Below, piece after piece: positions 1-10,055 of a stretch of 64,000 bases of DNA (the first letter of the stretch is position 1; each line of letters opens with the position of its first letter). The DNA is taken from the NCBI RefSeq assembly GCF_019972835.1, contig NZ_BPPB01000005.1, positions 186,001 to 250,000 of the forward strand. The letters run 5' to 3'. Under the pieces are notes generated by a model. It was not told the DNA's origin, searched no databases, and was given only the letters and a program-made list of their open reading frames with translations. The DNA is from Lactobacillus laiwuensis. GTDB lineage: Bacteria > Bacillota > Bacilli > Lactobacillales > Lactobacillaceae. A program made the position numbers and the translations under genes.

Positions 1-5
1 GTAAA

Positions 6-896
6 ATGAATTTTACCCAACTTCGTTGTTTTATCACTGTCAGTGACAATTTAAGTTTCACGATTGCAGCTCGCAAACTTAATTTTTCTCAACCTGCAAT
101 TTCCAAAAATATCAATGACTTGGAAAAAGAATTAAAAACCCAACTTCTTGTTCGTAATCCCCATCAAATCGCGTTGACAACTGATGGTATCTATTTTTAC
201 AATGTTGCTCTCAATATTCTCAAGGAAAAAGATGCTGCAATTGCTAATATTAAAAATATTCACAAAGAAAAGTCTTTCCGTGATATTAAAATAGGCTTGG
301 ATTATTCACCTTTTGAAAGCATCTTTTTAGCAGACTTTTTAAAGGGATTTGAACCAACAAGTTTCAATTTCATTATTAATTATTTAGGAAACTATGTTTC
401 TCAAATTGCTAATAGTAAAATTGATATGGCCCTACTTTCTAGTGATCTTGTTAATAATGCTGTAGGAATAAGCTTTAACCAATTACTATCGGGAAAGTTT
501 TTACTGATGTTTAATTCTAATAGCAAATTACATTTTAAAAAAATAGTAAACTTAGATGAACTTAAAAGTTATAGAGTATTAGTTTTATTTACAGATCAAA
601 CTTATCCTAGCCTTTTTAAGCTTAATCAACTTCTTTATCAAAAACTTGAGAAGAAAAATATTAAAGCAGTTGATAACTACTTTTTGATGTACAATTACGT
701 CTTGTCAACGGAAAGGGTGGTAGCGATTATTCCTAATTTTGCGATTGATCCTACTCAAAAAGGGATCAGTTACCGGCAACTAAATTACTATGATGATTTT
801 TCATATGGATTAGCATACTCATCTTTAAGGGAGAACGATCCGTTAGTTAAAAAAATAACGGCAAATTTAAGGCAAAGTATCAAATCTGATATCTAG
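6..896 (+). CDS. LysR-family transcriptional regulator
   Basis: A 296-residue LysR-type regulator. The first 60 residues form the typical winged helix-turn-helix: an FTQLRCF-like start, then the AARKLNFSQPAISKNINDLE recognition helix region. The rest fits the periplasmic-binding-like effector domain. The length is normal for the family. The start codon is only five bases from the window edge, so the ribosome binding site cannot be judged. It converges on dapF and the two are separated by a bidirectional hairpin terminator. No target or ligand can be read from the sequence. The neighbouring lysine genes are a possible but unproven target, because LysR regulators more often control divergently transcribed genes, which would lie outside the window. 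Confidence 0.85.
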   Translation: MNFTQLRCFITVSDNLSFTIAARKLNFSQPAISKNINDLEKELKTQLLVRNPHQIALTTDGIYFYNVALNILKEKDAAIANIKNIHKEKSFRDIKIGLDYSPFESIFLADFLKGFEPTSFNFIINYLGNYVSQIANSKIDMALLSSDLVNNAVGISFNQLLSGKFLLMFNSNSKLHFKKIVNLDELKSYRVLVLFTDQTYPSLFKLNQLLYQKLEKKNIKAVDNYFLMYNYVLSTERVVAIIPNFAIDPTQKGISYRQLNYYDDFSYGLAYSSLRENDPLVKKITANLRQSIKSDI

Positions 897-1027
897 ATAC
901 TATTCTTTAAAGAAAAAGCTCAATTTCAAAAGTTGTCTATGTTCTGATGTTTTTGGTAAAAAATCATAATAAATTATTAATATATTAATCAAAAACCATA
1001 ATAAAATAACTAAAAATATAAGTCATA

Positions 1028-1057
1028 AAAAACCAAACTTGTTTAAGTTTGGTTTTT
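1028..1057. terminator. bidirectional terminator between the LysR gene and dapF
   Basis: A 12-bp perfect stem (AAAACCAAACTT with AAGTTTGGTTTT) and a four-base loop. An A-run precedes it and a T-run follows it, so it can stop transcription from both convergent genes. Confidence 0.85.
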
Positions 1058-1072
1058 AAAATATCAGCTACT

Positions 1073-2059
1073 TTAGTTATTATTCACAGCAATAAAATTC
1101 TGATATGCTTCATTCTCTGAAGTAGTGGTAATCTTAAAATTATTAAAATCAGGCTGCTTCTGGTGCAAGGTACTTTCTGCAACGTCAATGTAATGTGTAA
1201 CTGTCGCATTTCCAATTAATTCGATCCAATAGCTATTGGCGGTGCGATGTACCTTTGTTTGGACAAATCCTCCGGGATTTGAAACAGTCAGCAATTTATC
1301 AAACAGATCCTGTGACTTGTTGGTCAAAGCGTAAATTAAGCTTGCTGCAGACATGCCAGTACCACAAGCGTTGGTAAAACCAACACCGCGCTCAAAAGTG
1401 CGAACGAAAAGGTGGCCAGAAGACAAAACTTGAGCAAAACTGACATTTACTCCATCTGGAAAATAAGGATTTTTATGATTTAATTTTGTTCCTAAATTTG
1501 CTAGTAGGTCACTTTTTAAAACATCATCTGAAACTAAACTAATCAAATGAGGATTGGGAACAGCAACTGCTGAAAAAGTTAACTTGAGTGCAAATTCAGG
1601 TACTGCTTGGTTTAGTAGTTCAGAGCAACCTAAGTTAGTAAAAGGAAGATCTGCAGCTGCAAAACTAACCGGACTAATTTCGACACTGACTGCTTTAACG
1701 TTTTGCGCCCAGTCTGGCTGACAACTAACACGCAAATCACTTTGCATTGTTTCGACTTTGAAAGATTGCTTGTGGTATTTTTGCGCTAGATAACGGCCCA
1801 CAGTCCGTAAGCCATTGCCACACATGGAAGCAAAAGAACCATCAGCATTAATGACCTGCATTTTGCCTAAAACTTGTGGGTGCTGCGAATTGCTGACTAC
1901 TAACAGACCATCAGCTCCGTTTAATAATCCAGTGGTAGAGTTTGTTATTTGCCGAGCCAAATTGACCAATTCGTCTTTAGTTAAAGGGGTTTGCAATTGA
2001 GTTTGATCTAGTAGAAAAAATTTATTCTGTGAACCGTGAACTTTTTGTAGTTGTACCAT
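1073..2059 (-). CDS. dapF: diaminopimelate epimerase DapF
   Basis: Converts LL-diaminopimelate to meso-diaminopimelate, the lysine precursor and peptidoglycan cross-linker; cytosolic and cofactor-independent. The two catalytic cysteines of the family are present: Cys80 in MCGNGLR and Cys232 in FTNACGTGMSA. At 328 residues it is longer than the usual 270-280; the surplus is spread over the middle and the C-terminal tail. The start is supported by an AAGGAGAG ribosome binding site. It lies 17 bp downstream of lysC on the same strand, so the two probably share a transcript. This pair is separate from the rest of the dap genes and is not downstream of the lysine riboswitch. Confidence 0.95.
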   Translation of the reverse strand: MVQLQKVHGSQNKFFLLDQTQLQTPLTKDELVNLARQITNSTTGLLNGADGLLVVSNSQHPQVLGKMQVINADGSFASMCGNGLRTVGRYLAQKYHKQSFKVETMQSDLRVSCQPDWAQNVKAVSVEISPVSFAAADLPFTNLGCSELLNQAVPEFALKLTFSAVAVPNPHLISLVSDDVLKSDLLANLGTKLNHKNPYFPDGVNVSFAQVLSSGHLFVRTFERGVGFTNACGTGMSAASLIYALTNKSQDLFDKLLTVSNPGGFVQTKVHRTANSYWIELIGNATVTHYIDVAESTLHQKQPDFNNFKITTTSENEAYQNFIAVNNN

Positions 2060-2076
2060 AAAAATCTCTCCTTAAA

Positions 2077-3429
2077 TTAATTAAAAAACTTATGATAGAT
2101 TTCTTTAACGGCAGCTGCTGCGTCTGCTTTTTTAGTACCCAGCATAATTGAGATCCTTGAAGCACCTTGGTTAATCATATGAATTGCAATATGCTTTTGT
2201 GCCAAAGGCAGCGTGATATTCTTCATTACCCCAATTTTGTTTTTCATTCCTTCTCCTACAACCATGATAATGGCATAGTCATCAATCCACTCTAATTGAT
2301 CAGGATTAAGTGCCTGTTGAATTTCAAGACACATTTGCTGGCGGATTTGTTCATTAAATTGGCGTTTGTCAAAAATCACAGTTAAATCGTCAATTCCTGA
2401 AGGCATGTGTTCATAAGATATATTAAATTTATAAAAAATTTGTAGTAATTTAAGAGTAAAACCGACCTGTTTATTTAGCAAGTATTTATGTAAATATAAT
2501 GCGGCAAAATGACCAGAACTAGCTACTCCTGTAATTGTACTTTGAGGCTGAAAATTATTTTCAGGTACGATCATTGTCCCCGGCAAATCTGGATGATTGG
2601 TATTTTTGACATTAATTGGTATTTGCCCTTCAATTGCAGGAATAATCGCTTCATCGTGAAAAACTGAAAAGCCTGCATATGACAGTTCCCGTAACTCGCG
2701 GTAGGTCATAATCTTAACGGCATGGGGATGAGCAATTATTCTAGGATCAGCAGCGTAAATAGCATCGACATCAGTGAAATTTTCATAAAGGTCAGCGTCA
2801 AGTCCCCGTGCCCAAATTGCTCCGGTAATATCAGAACCACCACGAGAAAAAGTAGCAATTAAACCGTCTTGAGTAATACCGTAAAAGCCGGGAACAATTA
2901 ATAAGTCTGAAGTTTGAGCCCATTTTTGCAAATTGCTGTAGGTTTCCGGCAAAACCTCGGTGTCACTGGGATTATCAGTCACTATAAAGCCAGATTCCTT
3001 TGGGTCTAAGAAACGAGCCGGTATATGTAGACTTTGCAAAATTAAAGTCAGAAGCTGTGCATTTAGTTTTTCCCCATGCGCTTTAAAGCCTGCCATTAAA
3101 AAATCTTTACTTGGATAAGAAACTTGAGGCAGATTATATAATTCCTGCAATAGAGGCTTTAATAATTGTTCGGGTATTTTAAAATAAGCGGCAATGTCAT
3201 GATACCTTGACCAAATTTTTGAAACAGTTTCACTATAATTTTGTTTATTAATTGTTTCCTGGGCATATTTTATTAATAAATCTGTTACTTTAGTGTCATT
3301 TTTATATCTTTTTCCTGGCGCTGACGTAACTACGATTTTACGAGCCGGATCAGCATTAATAATTTTTAAAACTTTTTGAAATTGTTCACCGTCCGCTAGA
3401 GAACTACCACCAAATTTTACAATTTTCAT
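2077..3429 (-). CDS. lysC: aspartate kinase
   Basis: Phosphorylates aspartate, the first step towards lysine, diaminopimelate, threonine and methionine. The N-terminus carries the KFGGSS nucleotide-binding motif (residues 5-10). The middle has the kinase motif FSRGGSDITG. The C-terminal third carries ACT-type regulatory sequence (GEGMKNKIGVM, then INQGASRISIML), so amino-acid feedback is likely. I start at the ATG preceded by GAAAGG rather than at the GTG 15 bases upstream, which overlaps that ribosome binding site; this gives 450 residues. Family assignment is firm. Which isozyme it is, and which amino acid inhibits it, cannot be read here; proximity to dapF suggests the lysine branch. Confidence 0.92.
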   Translation of the reverse strand: MKIVKFGGSSLADGEQFQKVLKIINADPARKIVVTSAPGKRYKNDTKVTDLLIKYAQETINKQNYSETVSKIWSRYHDIAAYFKIPEQLLKPLLQELYNLPQVSYPSKDFLMAGFKAHGEKLNAQLLTLILQSLHIPARFLDPKESGFIVTDNPSDTEVLPETYSNLQKWAQTSDLLIVPGFYGITQDGLIATFSRGGSDITGAIWARGLDADLYENFTDVDAIYAADPRIIAHPHAVKIMTYRELRELSYAGFSVFHDEAIIPAIEGQIPINVKNTNHPDLPGTMIVPENNFQPQSTITGVASSGHFAALYLHKYLLNKQVGFTLKLLQIFYKFNISYEHMPSGIDDLTVIFDKRQFNEQIRQQMCLEIQQALNPDQLEWIDDYAIIMVVGEGMKNKIGVMKNITLPLAQKHIAIHMINQGASRISIMLGTKKADAAAAVKEIYHKFFN

Positions 3430-3677
3430 GTTAATACCTTTCACAATTAAATTTAATTTAAGTAATTAGTATTGGATTTTAACATTAAAATTTTAATCTT
3501 CAACCGAAAAAGAAAGTTGCTAATTAATAACGCTATTATTTTTCTTAAGAAAACTTTGGTAAAAATACTCTCGATAAATGCCGGTATTAATAGCATTTTT
3601 TATAACTTTAAAAAAATCAATTGTAAAAAACAATTTTGCGGATTTGAAAATCAAAAAATATTTACCAGCAAAAATGG

Positions 3678-3706
3678 TTGACAATCATATTAATTAATAA
3701 TAATAT
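3678..3706 (+). promoter_or_regulatory. promoter of the lysine riboswitch and dap operon
   Basis: Consensus TTGACA (3678-3683) and TAATAT (3701-3706) separated by 17 bp. Transcription would start near 3713, just before the riboswitch. The DNA between 3430 and 3677 is very AT-rich; I see no convincing gene in it, only the divergent leader of lysC. Confidence 0.85.
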
Positions 3707-3713
3707 TTTAATA

Positions 3714-3905
3714 AATCGAAGAGGTTGCAACCAACAAAAGTAGCTGGTGGAGTTTCTGCAAAAACTAAGAAGCCAGTTAAAGGGGCGGTTGCCGAAGCGT
3801 TAGTTATTGCGGTAATTAATTAGCTGGGACGTAATCTAACAGGTTACGGACTGTCGCAATTTTATATTCGCGGAGCGCTATCGACAAAATTGATACCAGA
3901 TAATA
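3714..3905 (+). ncRNA. lysine riboswitch (L box)
   Basis: The leader shows the L-box hallmarks in order: GAGGTTGC near 3720, AGTAGCTGGTGGAG near 3740-3752, and the near-invariant GGGGCGGTTGCCGAAGCG near 3782-3799 followed by CTGGGA. A strong promoter precedes it, and a rho-independent terminator and then lysA follow. By family knowledge, lysine binding stabilises the aptamer and favours termination, so the downstream operon should be off when lysine is plentiful. The exact P1 boundaries are my estimate. Confidence 0.9.
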
Positions 3906-3912
3906 ACTTGAA

Positions 3913-3949
3913 GGTCTCTTTTGTTAGGCACAACAAAAGAGCCTTTTTT
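3913..3949 (+). terminator. riboswitch expression-platform terminator
   Basis: GGTCTCTTTTGTT pairs with AACAAAAGAGCC (one bulge) around a short loop and is followed by a run of six T. It sits between the lysine aptamer and the lysA ribosome binding site, the position expected of the regulated terminator. Confidence 0.9.
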
Positions 3950-3973
3950 ATTTAACAAAAGGGAGAGACTTAA

Positions 3974-5287
3974 ATGGCTGCTAATGATTATTACCAGACT
4001 AACGCTCAAGGTCACTTGGCAATTGGTGGAGTAGATGCATTGAAATTGGCAAAAGAATTTGGTACTCCATTAGTTGTTTATGACGTACAAAAAATCAAAC
4101 AGCAATTTCAGGCTTTCCAAAAGGCATTCGCAGAAGAAAGTGTAAATTATGCAATTAGTTATGCCAGTAAGGCTTTTGCTACAATTGCGATTTATCAGGT
4201 AATTAATGAACTTGGCGGACATGTTGATGTTGTTTCTGGCGGCGAATTGTATACAGCCTTAAAAGCAGGATTTCCGGCAGAAAAAATCAGTTTTCATGGT
4301 AATAATAAGACAGCAGATGAGTTATTAATGGCTGTGCAAAACCATGTCGGTGTCATTGTTTTAGATAATTTTTATGAAATTAAGTTGCTGACGCAAATTT
4401 TGCAAAAAACAAATGCTCAAGTGCAAGTAATGCTGAGGCTAACTCCAGGGGTCTCAGCACATACTCACGAGTATGATCAAACTGGTCAAGAGAACAGTAA
4501 ATTTGGTTTTGATATTAGATCAGGCCAAGCCGAGCAGGCATTTTTAGAGGTAAAAGCTAATAAACAGATGGACTTGATTGGCTTGCATGCACATATCGGT
4601 TCACAAATTTTGGCAACAGCGGGTTTTAAGCTGGAAGTTGAAAAACTTATGCAACTGGTCAATAACTGGAAACAAAAATATGATTACCAGCCTCAAGTCT
4701 TAAATTTAGGTGGCGGGTTTGGCATTAGATATACCAAGCAGGACAAAGTTTTGACTGCGCAAACTTTTATCAGTCAAATAGTGCAGACAGTTAAAAAATG
4801 CATACAAGAAAGTCACTTAAAAATGCCGGCTATCTGGATAGAACCGGGTCGTTCAATTGTAGGAGAGGCTGGTTATAGCTTATATACAGTTGGTGCACGC
4901 AAAGAAGTACCGGGACTATTGCCTTACGTTACAGTAGATGGTGGTATGGGAGATAATATCAGACCGGCACTTTATCAAGCACAATATGAGGCATTATTAG
5001 CAGAAAATCCTCATGCAGAGCCTGAAGAAACTGTCAGACTGGCAGGGCGCTATTGTGAATCAGGCGATATTCTTATTAACGAACTGGCACTGCCTCAAAG
5101 TAAACCAGGTGATGTAATTGCAGTTCTGGCAACTGGAGCTTATGGCTATAGTATGGCTTCAAATTACAACCGTGTTCCACGGCCAGCCGTTGTATTTGCA
5201 GAAAATGGTCAAGCACAAGTAGTAGTTACACGTGAAACTTATGCGGATCTAATTAGCCATGATCGCTTTTATCAAACGAAAGGATAA
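3974..5287 (+). CDS. lysA: diaminopimelate decarboxylase LysA
   Basis: PLP-dependent decarboxylation of meso-diaminopimelate to lysine, the last step of the pathway. It is a fold-type III (alanine racemase-like) decarboxylase. The PLP lysine is Lys66 in ISYASKAFAT; further motifs are HAHIGSQ, the glycine-rich NLGGGFG, EPGRSIVGEAG and RYCESGDIL near the C-terminus. The 437-residue length is normal. AAAGGGAGAGA supports the ATG. It is the first gene of the operon and sits directly behind the lysine riboswitch, so the enzyme that makes lysine is the one most directly exposed to lysine feedback. Confidence 0.97.
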   Translation: MAANDYYQTNAQGHLAIGGVDALKLAKEFGTPLVVYDVQKIKQQFQAFQKAFAEESVNYAISYASKAFATIAIYQVINELGGHVDVVSGGELYTALKAGFPAEKISFHGNNKTADELLMAVQNHVGVIVLDNFYEIKLLTQILQKTNAQVQVMLRLTPGVSAHTHEYDQTGQENSKFGFDIRSGQAEQAFLEVKANKQMDLIGLHAHIGSQILATAGFKLEVEKLMQLVNNWKQKYDYQPQVLNLGGGFGIRYTKQDKVLTAQTFISQIVQTVKKCIQESHLKMPAIWIEPGRSIVGEAGYSLYTVGARKEVPGLLPYVTVDGGMGDNIRPALYQAQYEALLAENPHAEPEETVRLAGRYCESGDILINELALPQSKPGDVIAVLATGAYGYSMASNYNRVPRPAVVFAENGQAQVVVTRETYADLISHDRFYQTKG

Positions 5288-5296
5288 TTAATAAAT

Positions 5297-6007
5297 ATGA
5301 AAAAAATGTCGGCTGCTGAAATCATTGATTTCATTGCTAATTCAACCAAAAAAACACCAGTTAAAGTATATGTCAAAGGTGAAATGGCTAAATTGGACTG
5401 GCCTGAAGATTGCAAAATTTTTAATGAAACTCACACCGGTGTCGTTTTTGGAGATTGGCAAGTCTTGGAACCTTTTTTAGAAAAAAACGCCAAGAAGATA
5501 ACATATTATCAAGTGGAAAATGTCAGTCGTAATTCTGCCATTCCATTATTGGATTTAAAAAATATTTCCGCCAGAATTGAACCGGGTGCGCTTATCCGTG
5601 AAAACGTTGAGATAGGGAAAAATGCTGTAATCATGATGGGTGCAGTCATTAATATTGGTGCGGAAATTGGTGAAAATGCCATGATTGATATGAATGCTGT
5701 TTTGGGCGGTAGAGCAATCATTGGTGCTAACAGCCATGTAGGAGCGGGTGCCGTAATTGCCGGAGTTGTCGAACCGGCTTCAGCACAACCTGTGAAAATT
5801 GGCAAAAACGTTTTGATTGGTGCTAATGCCGTGGTTTTAGAAGGAGTCCAAGTTGGCGACCATGCGGTAGTAGCCGCCGGGGCGGTAGTAACAAAAGATG
5901 TGCCTGCGAACAGCGTCGTTGCCGGAGTGCCGGCAAAAGTTGTTAAAATGCGTGATCAAAAAACTGCCTCTAAGACAGGAATTGAACAGGGATTAAGAAA
6001 GCTGTGA
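5297..6007 (+). CDS. dapH: tetrahydrodipicolinate N-acetyltransferase DapH
   Basis: Acetylates tetrahydrodipicolinate from acetyl-CoA, the step that defines the acetylated branch of diaminopimelate synthesis in many Firmicutes. From about residue 90 the protein is a left-handed beta-helix of hexapeptide repeats ([34 protein letters not shown]), ending in the [15 protein letters not shown] signature. The N-terminal 80 residues match the DapH-specific domain. The 236-residue length is standard. It starts 9 bp after lysA. The acetyl rather than succinyl assignment is supported by the deacetylase and aminotransferase that follow in the same operon. Confidence 0.95.
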   Translation: MKKMSAAEIIDFIANSTKKTPVKVYVKGEMAKLDWPEDCKIFNETHTGVVFGDWQVLEPFLEKNAKKITYYQVENVSRNSAIPLLDLKNISARIEPGALIRENVEIGKNAVIMMGAVINIGAEIGENAMIDMNAVLGGRAIIGANSHVGAGAVIAGVVEPASAQPVKIGKNVLIGANAVVLEGVQVGDHAVVAAGAVVTKDVPANSVVAGVPAKVVKMRDQKTASKTGIEQGLRKL

Positions 6008-6011
6008 ATTA

Positions 6012-7151
6012 ATGTTAACTTCTGAGCAACTTGTTAAAATCCGCCGCGATTTACATCAAATCCCTGAATTAGCCTTGCATGAACACCAAACACAAAAATA
6101 TTTATTACAGATTATTGGCAATTTTACTCAAAAATATATTGAAGTTCGCACATGCCCTGAGCTGCCCACAGCAATATTGGTCAGGGTTAAGGGAAGCAAA
6201 CCGCAAAAAACAATCGGTTATCGAGCAGATATTGACGGCTTACCTATTGAAGAAAAAACGGCTTTGCCGTTTGCCTCCCAAACTCAAGGTCAAATGCACG
6301 CCTGTGGTCATGATATTCACATGACAGTGGCACTGGGAATTTTGGATTATTTTTGTGAACATCAGCCACAGGATAATTTGCTTTTCTTTTTTCAACCAGC
6401 TGAAGAAAGTGAAAGTGGCGGTAAAAAAGCCTATGAGGCTGGAATCTTTACTGGCAAATGGCGTCCAGACGAGTTTTTTGCCTTGCATGTTACTCCTGAT
6501 TTGCCTACTGGCACAATTGGCTGCCGTTTGGGAACATTATTTGCGGGAACAACTGAAATCAATATTGATTTATATGGTAAAGATGGACATGCCGCATATC
6601 CACAACAAGCCAATGATATGGTAGTAGCTGCTGCTTCTTTAATAGAACAAATTCAGACAATTGTCTCACGTAGTATTGATCCCATTGCAAGCGGAGTTAT
6701 CACAATAGGAAAGGTCAGGGCTGGAACAGTTAGAAATGCGATTGCCGGCCATGCTCATCTTGAAGGAACTATTCGCGGACTAACCCAAAAAATGATTGAA
6801 AGAATCGATCAGCGCCTGCGGTATGTGACTCAAGGAATAGCGCAGAGTTTTAATGCTAAAGTTGATTTGCAGCTTAATCAGGGTGGTTATTGGCCAGTTG
6901 AAAATGACCCCCAAATTACAGCAGAATTCATTAATTATATGAAGAAAAATCCTCAAATTAACTACCAAGAGATGCAACCGGCTATGACAGGGGAAGACTT
7001 TGGCTACTTACTGGCACAAATTCCTGGTACTATGTTCTGGCTGGGAGTGAACGATAATTCTCAACTCCATTCTGCAACCTTTAATCCACACGAAGAAGCA
7101 ATAGTAATAGGAATTAAAGCAATGGTAGGTTTTTTACTGAGTCATATGTAG
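6012..7151 (+). CDS. dapL: N-acetyldiaminopimelate deacetylase DapL
   Basis: An M20-family metalloamidase that removes the acetyl group from N-acetyl-LL-diaminopimelate, giving LL-diaminopimelate for DapF. The metal-site motifs [22 protein letters not shown] and FFQPAEES are in the expected order, and a C-terminal MTGEDFGY completes the site. The 379-residue length is typical. It starts four bases after dapH and has only a weak ribosome binding site, so translational coupling is likely. Related amidohydrolases (hippurate or indole-acetyl-amino-acid hydrolases) share these motifs; the operon context makes the DapL assignment secure. Confidence 0.93.
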   Translation: MLTSEQLVKIRRDLHQIPELALHEHQTQKYLLQIIGNFTQKYIEVRTCPELPTAILVRVKGSKPQKTIGYRADIDGLPIEEKTALPFASQTQGQMHACGHDIHMTVALGILDYFCEHQPQDNLLFFFQPAEESESGGKKAYEAGIFTGKWRPDEFFALHVTPDLPTGTIGCRLGTLFAGTTEINIDLYGKDGHAAYPQQANDMVVAAASLIEQIQTIVSRSIDPIASGVITIGKVRAGTVRNAIAGHAHLEGTIRGLTQKMIERIDQRLRYVTQGIAQSFNAKVDLQLNQGGYWPVENDPQITAEFINYMKKNPQINYQEMQPAMTGEDFGYLLAQIPGTMFWLGVNDNSQLHSATFNPHEEAIVIGIKAMVGFLLSHM

Positions 7152-7168
7152 CTCAAAAGGAGAAAGAC

Positions 7169-8089
7169 ATGACTAATTTTGATAAAGCAGATTTAATGAC
7201 CGCGATAATTACGCCCTTTAATAAAGAAGGAAAAGTTGATTATCCCGGACTGAAAGAATTGACAGAACATTTAATTAATACGGGTAGCAACGGCTTTGTG
7301 ATTGGGGGTACCACTGGTGAAACAGCAACAATGACCCATGACGAAAAAATAGAACTATATACTAATTTTGCTCAAATAATTGCGGGACGAGTCCCTGTAA
7401 TTGCGGGCACGGGCAGTAATAATACTGCACAGACAGTTGCGTTTACTCAAGAAGTGGGGCAAATTCCCGGCATTGATATGGCTTTGGTAGTAGCGCCATA
7501 TTATAACAAGCCTAATCAAAGAGGCATTATAGCCCACTTTGAAAAAGTAGCAGAAAATTCTCCCGTACCAATTATTATTTATAACATTCCAGGTCGAACA
7601 GGAATTAAGATTAGTAAAGAAACTTTGGTTAGTCTGTCGCATAATCCTAAAATTGCTGGTGTTAAGCAATGTGCGGAGTTAGAAGACTTAGAATATATTG
7701 TTGAACACGCAGCAAGTGACTTTTTAGTGTATACAGGCGAAGACCTGCAATCTTTAACTGCTAAAGTTTTAGGTGCAAAAGGAGTGATTTCGGTAGCTTC
7801 TCATATTTATGGCTCGGCCATGCGTGAAATGTATGATGATTTAGATCAGGGCAAAGTAGCTGCAGCAGGGAAATTGCAAAGACGACTAATGCCAAAGATG
7901 CAAGCCTTGTTCATGTATCCTTCACCATCTCCAGTTAAAGCTGTGTTAAATGCACAAGGCTTACCAGCTGGTGGATGTCGCCGGCCTATTATGGACTTAA
8001 ATGAAGCAGAAAAGCGGCAATTAGCTGTTCATTTAGGTTTAGCTGATTCGGCTTTATTACATAAACTGCCGTTAGAACTAGGAGTATAA
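7169..8089 (+). CDS. dapA: 4-hydroxy-tetrahydrodipicolinate synthase DapA
   Basis: Condenses pyruvate with aspartate semialdehyde at the entry to the diaminopimelate branch. It is a class I TIM-barrel lyase: GGTTGE (residues 46-51), the catalytic tyrosine Tyr138 in [10 protein letters not shown], and the Schiff-base lysine Lys166 in IAGVKQCAE. The length of 306 residues is normal. AAAGGAGA precedes the ATG, 17 bp after dapL. The arginine usually found in the allosteric site of lysine-inhibited enzymes cannot be assigned by eye, so whether this one is feedback-inhibited is open. Confidence 0.96.
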   Translation: MTNFDKADLMTAIITPFNKEGKVDYPGLKELTEHLINTGSNGFVIGGTTGETATMTHDEKIELYTNFAQIIAGRVPVIAGTGSNNTAQTVAFTQEVGQIPGIDMALVVAPYYNKPNQRGIIAHFEKVAENSPVPIIIYNIPGRTGIKISKETLVSLSHNPKIAGVKQCAELEDLEYIVEHAASDFLVYTGEDLQSLTAKVLGAKGVISVASHIYGSAMREMYDDLDQGKVAAAGKLQRRLMPKMQALFMYPSPSPVKAVLNAQGLPAGGCRRPIMDLNEAEKRQLAVHLGLADSALLHKLPLELGV

Positions 8090-8090
8090 T

Positions 8091-8849
8091 ATGAAAAAAA
8101 TTTTAGTAGCTGGAGCCACGGGATCTATGGGAAAACAAACGGTGCAATTAGTTAATAAATTACCTGATTGTCAATTAGTAGCTGTTTTAGCTCCAACGGC
8201 ATCTAAAAGTTCAGACTTCAAATCTTCTGTCAAATGCTTTGACAATTTGGCTGCTGTTGATATTGATGCGGATATTTGGATTGATTTTACCACCCCACAA
8301 GCCGTTTATGAAAATACCAAATTTGCTTTAAAGCACCATATGCACCCCATTGTGGGAACAAGTGGTTTAACTTCTGAACAAACAAAACAGTTACAAGAAT
8401 TGGCGAAAAAAGAAAAAGTCAGTGGCCTTATTGCTCCGAATTTTGGGTTGTCGGCTGTCTTATTAATGAAGTTTACTCAAGAAGCGGCCCGTTATTTTCC
8501 AGATGCAGAAGTCATTGAAATGCATCATGCTGATAAAAGGGATGCACCTAGTGCTACGGCTATTGCTACCGCCAAAGTGATTGCAGAAAACCGCAATTCA
8601 GAAAATTGTTCTCAAACTGCGAATGATTCTGCAGCTCGCGGTGCTGATTATGATGGCGTCCCTGTTCATTCCATTCGCTTGCCAGGATACGTAGCTCACG
8701 AACAAGTGCTTTTTGGAGGTCCCGGAGAAGCTTTAACTATCAGACAAGATTCATTTTCTCGTTCTTCATTTATGCAGGGCGTGAAAGTGGCCTTGAGTCG
8801 GGTAATGGATTTACCAGATTTAGTGGTCGGTTTAGACCAGATTTTATAA
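8091..8849 (+). CDS. dapB: 4-hydroxy-tetrahydrodipicolinate reductase DapB
   Basis: NAD(P)H-dependent reduction of the DapA product to tetrahydrodipicolinate. It has an N-terminal Rossmann motif, VAGATGSMGKQ (residues 6-16). The family signature with its catalytic pair is EMHHADKRDAPSATA. The 252-residue length is normal. The start lies one base after the dapA stop, so the two are probably translationally coupled; GGAG lies inside the end of dapA. Confidence 0.95.
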   Translation: MKKILVAGATGSMGKQTVQLVNKLPDCQLVAVLAPTASKSSDFKSSVKCFDNLAAVDIDADIWIDFTTPQAVYENTKFALKHHMHPIVGTSGLTSEQTKQLQELAKKEKVSGLIAPNFGLSAVLLMKFTQEAARYFPDAEVIEMHHADKRDAPSATAIATAKVIAENRNSENCSQTANDSAARGADYDGVPVHSIRLPGYVAHEQVLFGGPGEALTIRQDSFSRSSFMQGVKVALSRVMDLPDLVVGLDQIL

Positions 8850-8867
8850 TTTATAAGGAGAACAAAA

Positions 8868-10055
8868 ATGCCACAATTAGCTACTGATTTAACTTCTATT
8901 ATTCATACACCATTAGAAAAAATCCCTCCTTCTGGTATACGTGCTTTTGCCCAAAAAGTTGAGGACATTCCAGATTTAATAAAATTAACCTTAGGAGAAC
9001 CTGATTTAAATACGCCTGAACATGTTAAAAAAGCAGCTGCTCAGAGCATTTTAGATAATGATTCACATTACTCAGCTCAAAAAGGAACCCCCAGATTACG
9101 CAAAGCCATTAGCAATTTTTTACAGCGCAAGCAGGGCTTAACTTATGATCCTGACAGCGAAATTGTAGTCACAGTAGGTGCAACTGAAGCTATAGCCGCA
9201 ACGATGCTGGCTTTGTTTCAGCCAGGGGATGAAATTATTGTACCGACCCCCTCTTATGCCCTTTATTTCCCATTGATTCAATACACTAAAGCTAGGTTGG
9301 TTGCTATCAATACGGCGGGAACCAATTTTGTGTTGACTCCTGAAGATTTGGAAAAGACACTGGATGAGCACCCTCATGCTAAAGCAATTTTACTGAATTA
9401 TCCTACTAATCCAACCGGCAGGGAATGCCCCAGTTCTGTTTTAGAGCAAATGGCACCAATCATTAAAGAGCATCACCTTTATGTGATTTCTGATGAAATA
9501 TACAGTGAGCTGACCTATAACTTTAATCACGTATCGATTGCGCATTATTTACCCGATCGTACCCTACTAATTAATGGTTTGTCCAAGTCGCATGCGATGA
9601 CTGGTTATCGTTTGGGTTATGTGACTGGACCAGCCGCTTTAATTAGCTTAATTGCAAAAATGCACGCATTCTTGGTTACAGCTCCATCAAATCCAGCGCA
9701 AGCAGCAGCTACTGAAGCTTTGGAAAACGGTGATCAGGATCCGGCTGCAGCACGACCAATTTACCAAAAACGGCGTGATTATATTGTTGGTGCATTAAAC
9801 AAAATGGGTTTAGAAACTCATGCCAGTGAAGGTGCATTTTATGTTTTTGCTAAAATACCAGCAAGTTATGGTAAGAATGATGAAGCTTTCGCACTGGACT
9901 TGGCCCATAAAGCTAAAGTTGGAGGCACTCCAGGTAATGCTTTTGGTCCTGGCGGAGAAGGCTATATTCGCTTTTCTTATGCTGCGAGTGACAAAAATCT
10001 ACATACTGCGATGAGTCGAATCCAAAAGTTTTTAGCAGAAAAGGGTGAAATTTGA
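8868..10055 (+). CDS. patA: N-acetyl-LL-diaminopimelate aminotransferase (PatA type)
   Basis: A PLP enzyme that transfers the amino group from glutamate to N-acetyl-2-amino-6-oxopimelate, between DapH and DapL. It is a class I/II aminotransferase of 395 residues. The PLP lysine is Lys240 in LSKSHAMTGYRLGY, with YPTNPTG and SDEIYSEL upstream and an arginine in the C-terminal YIRFSYA motif for the substrate carboxylate. AAGGAG precedes the ATG. In B. subtilis the patA product serves this step; here its place between dapB and asd supports the same role. By sequence alone it could also be read as an aromatic aminotransferase. Confidence 0.9.
   Translation: MPQLATDLTSIIHTPLEKIPPSGIRAFAQKVEDIPDLIKLTLGEPDLNTPEHVKKAAAQSILDNDSHYSAQKGTPRLRKAISNFLQRKQGLTYDPDSEIVVTVGATEAIAATMLALFQPGDEIIVPTPSYALYFPLIQYTKARLVAINTAGTNFVLTPEDLEKTLDEHPHAKAILLNYPTNPTGRECPSSVLEQMAPIIKEHHLYVISDEIYSELTYNFNHVSIAHYLPDRTLLINGLSKSHAMTGYRLGYVTGPAALISLIAKMHAFLVTAPSNPAQAAATEALENGDQDPAAARPIYQKRRDYIVGALNKMGLETHASEGAFYVFAKIPASYGKNDEAFALDLAHKAKVGGTPGNAFGPGGEGYIRFSYAASDKNLHTAMSRIQKFLAEKGEI

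Noticed and set aside
3472-3681. A 69-codon open frame on the plus strand between lysC and lysA
   Set aside because: It ends inside the -35 box of the riboswitch promoter, has no ribosome binding site and consists of low-complexity AT-rich sequence.
5509-5805. A 98-codon frame opposite dapH
   Set aside because: It is a mirror of the hexapeptide-repeat codons of dapH; no ribosome binding site or own promoter.
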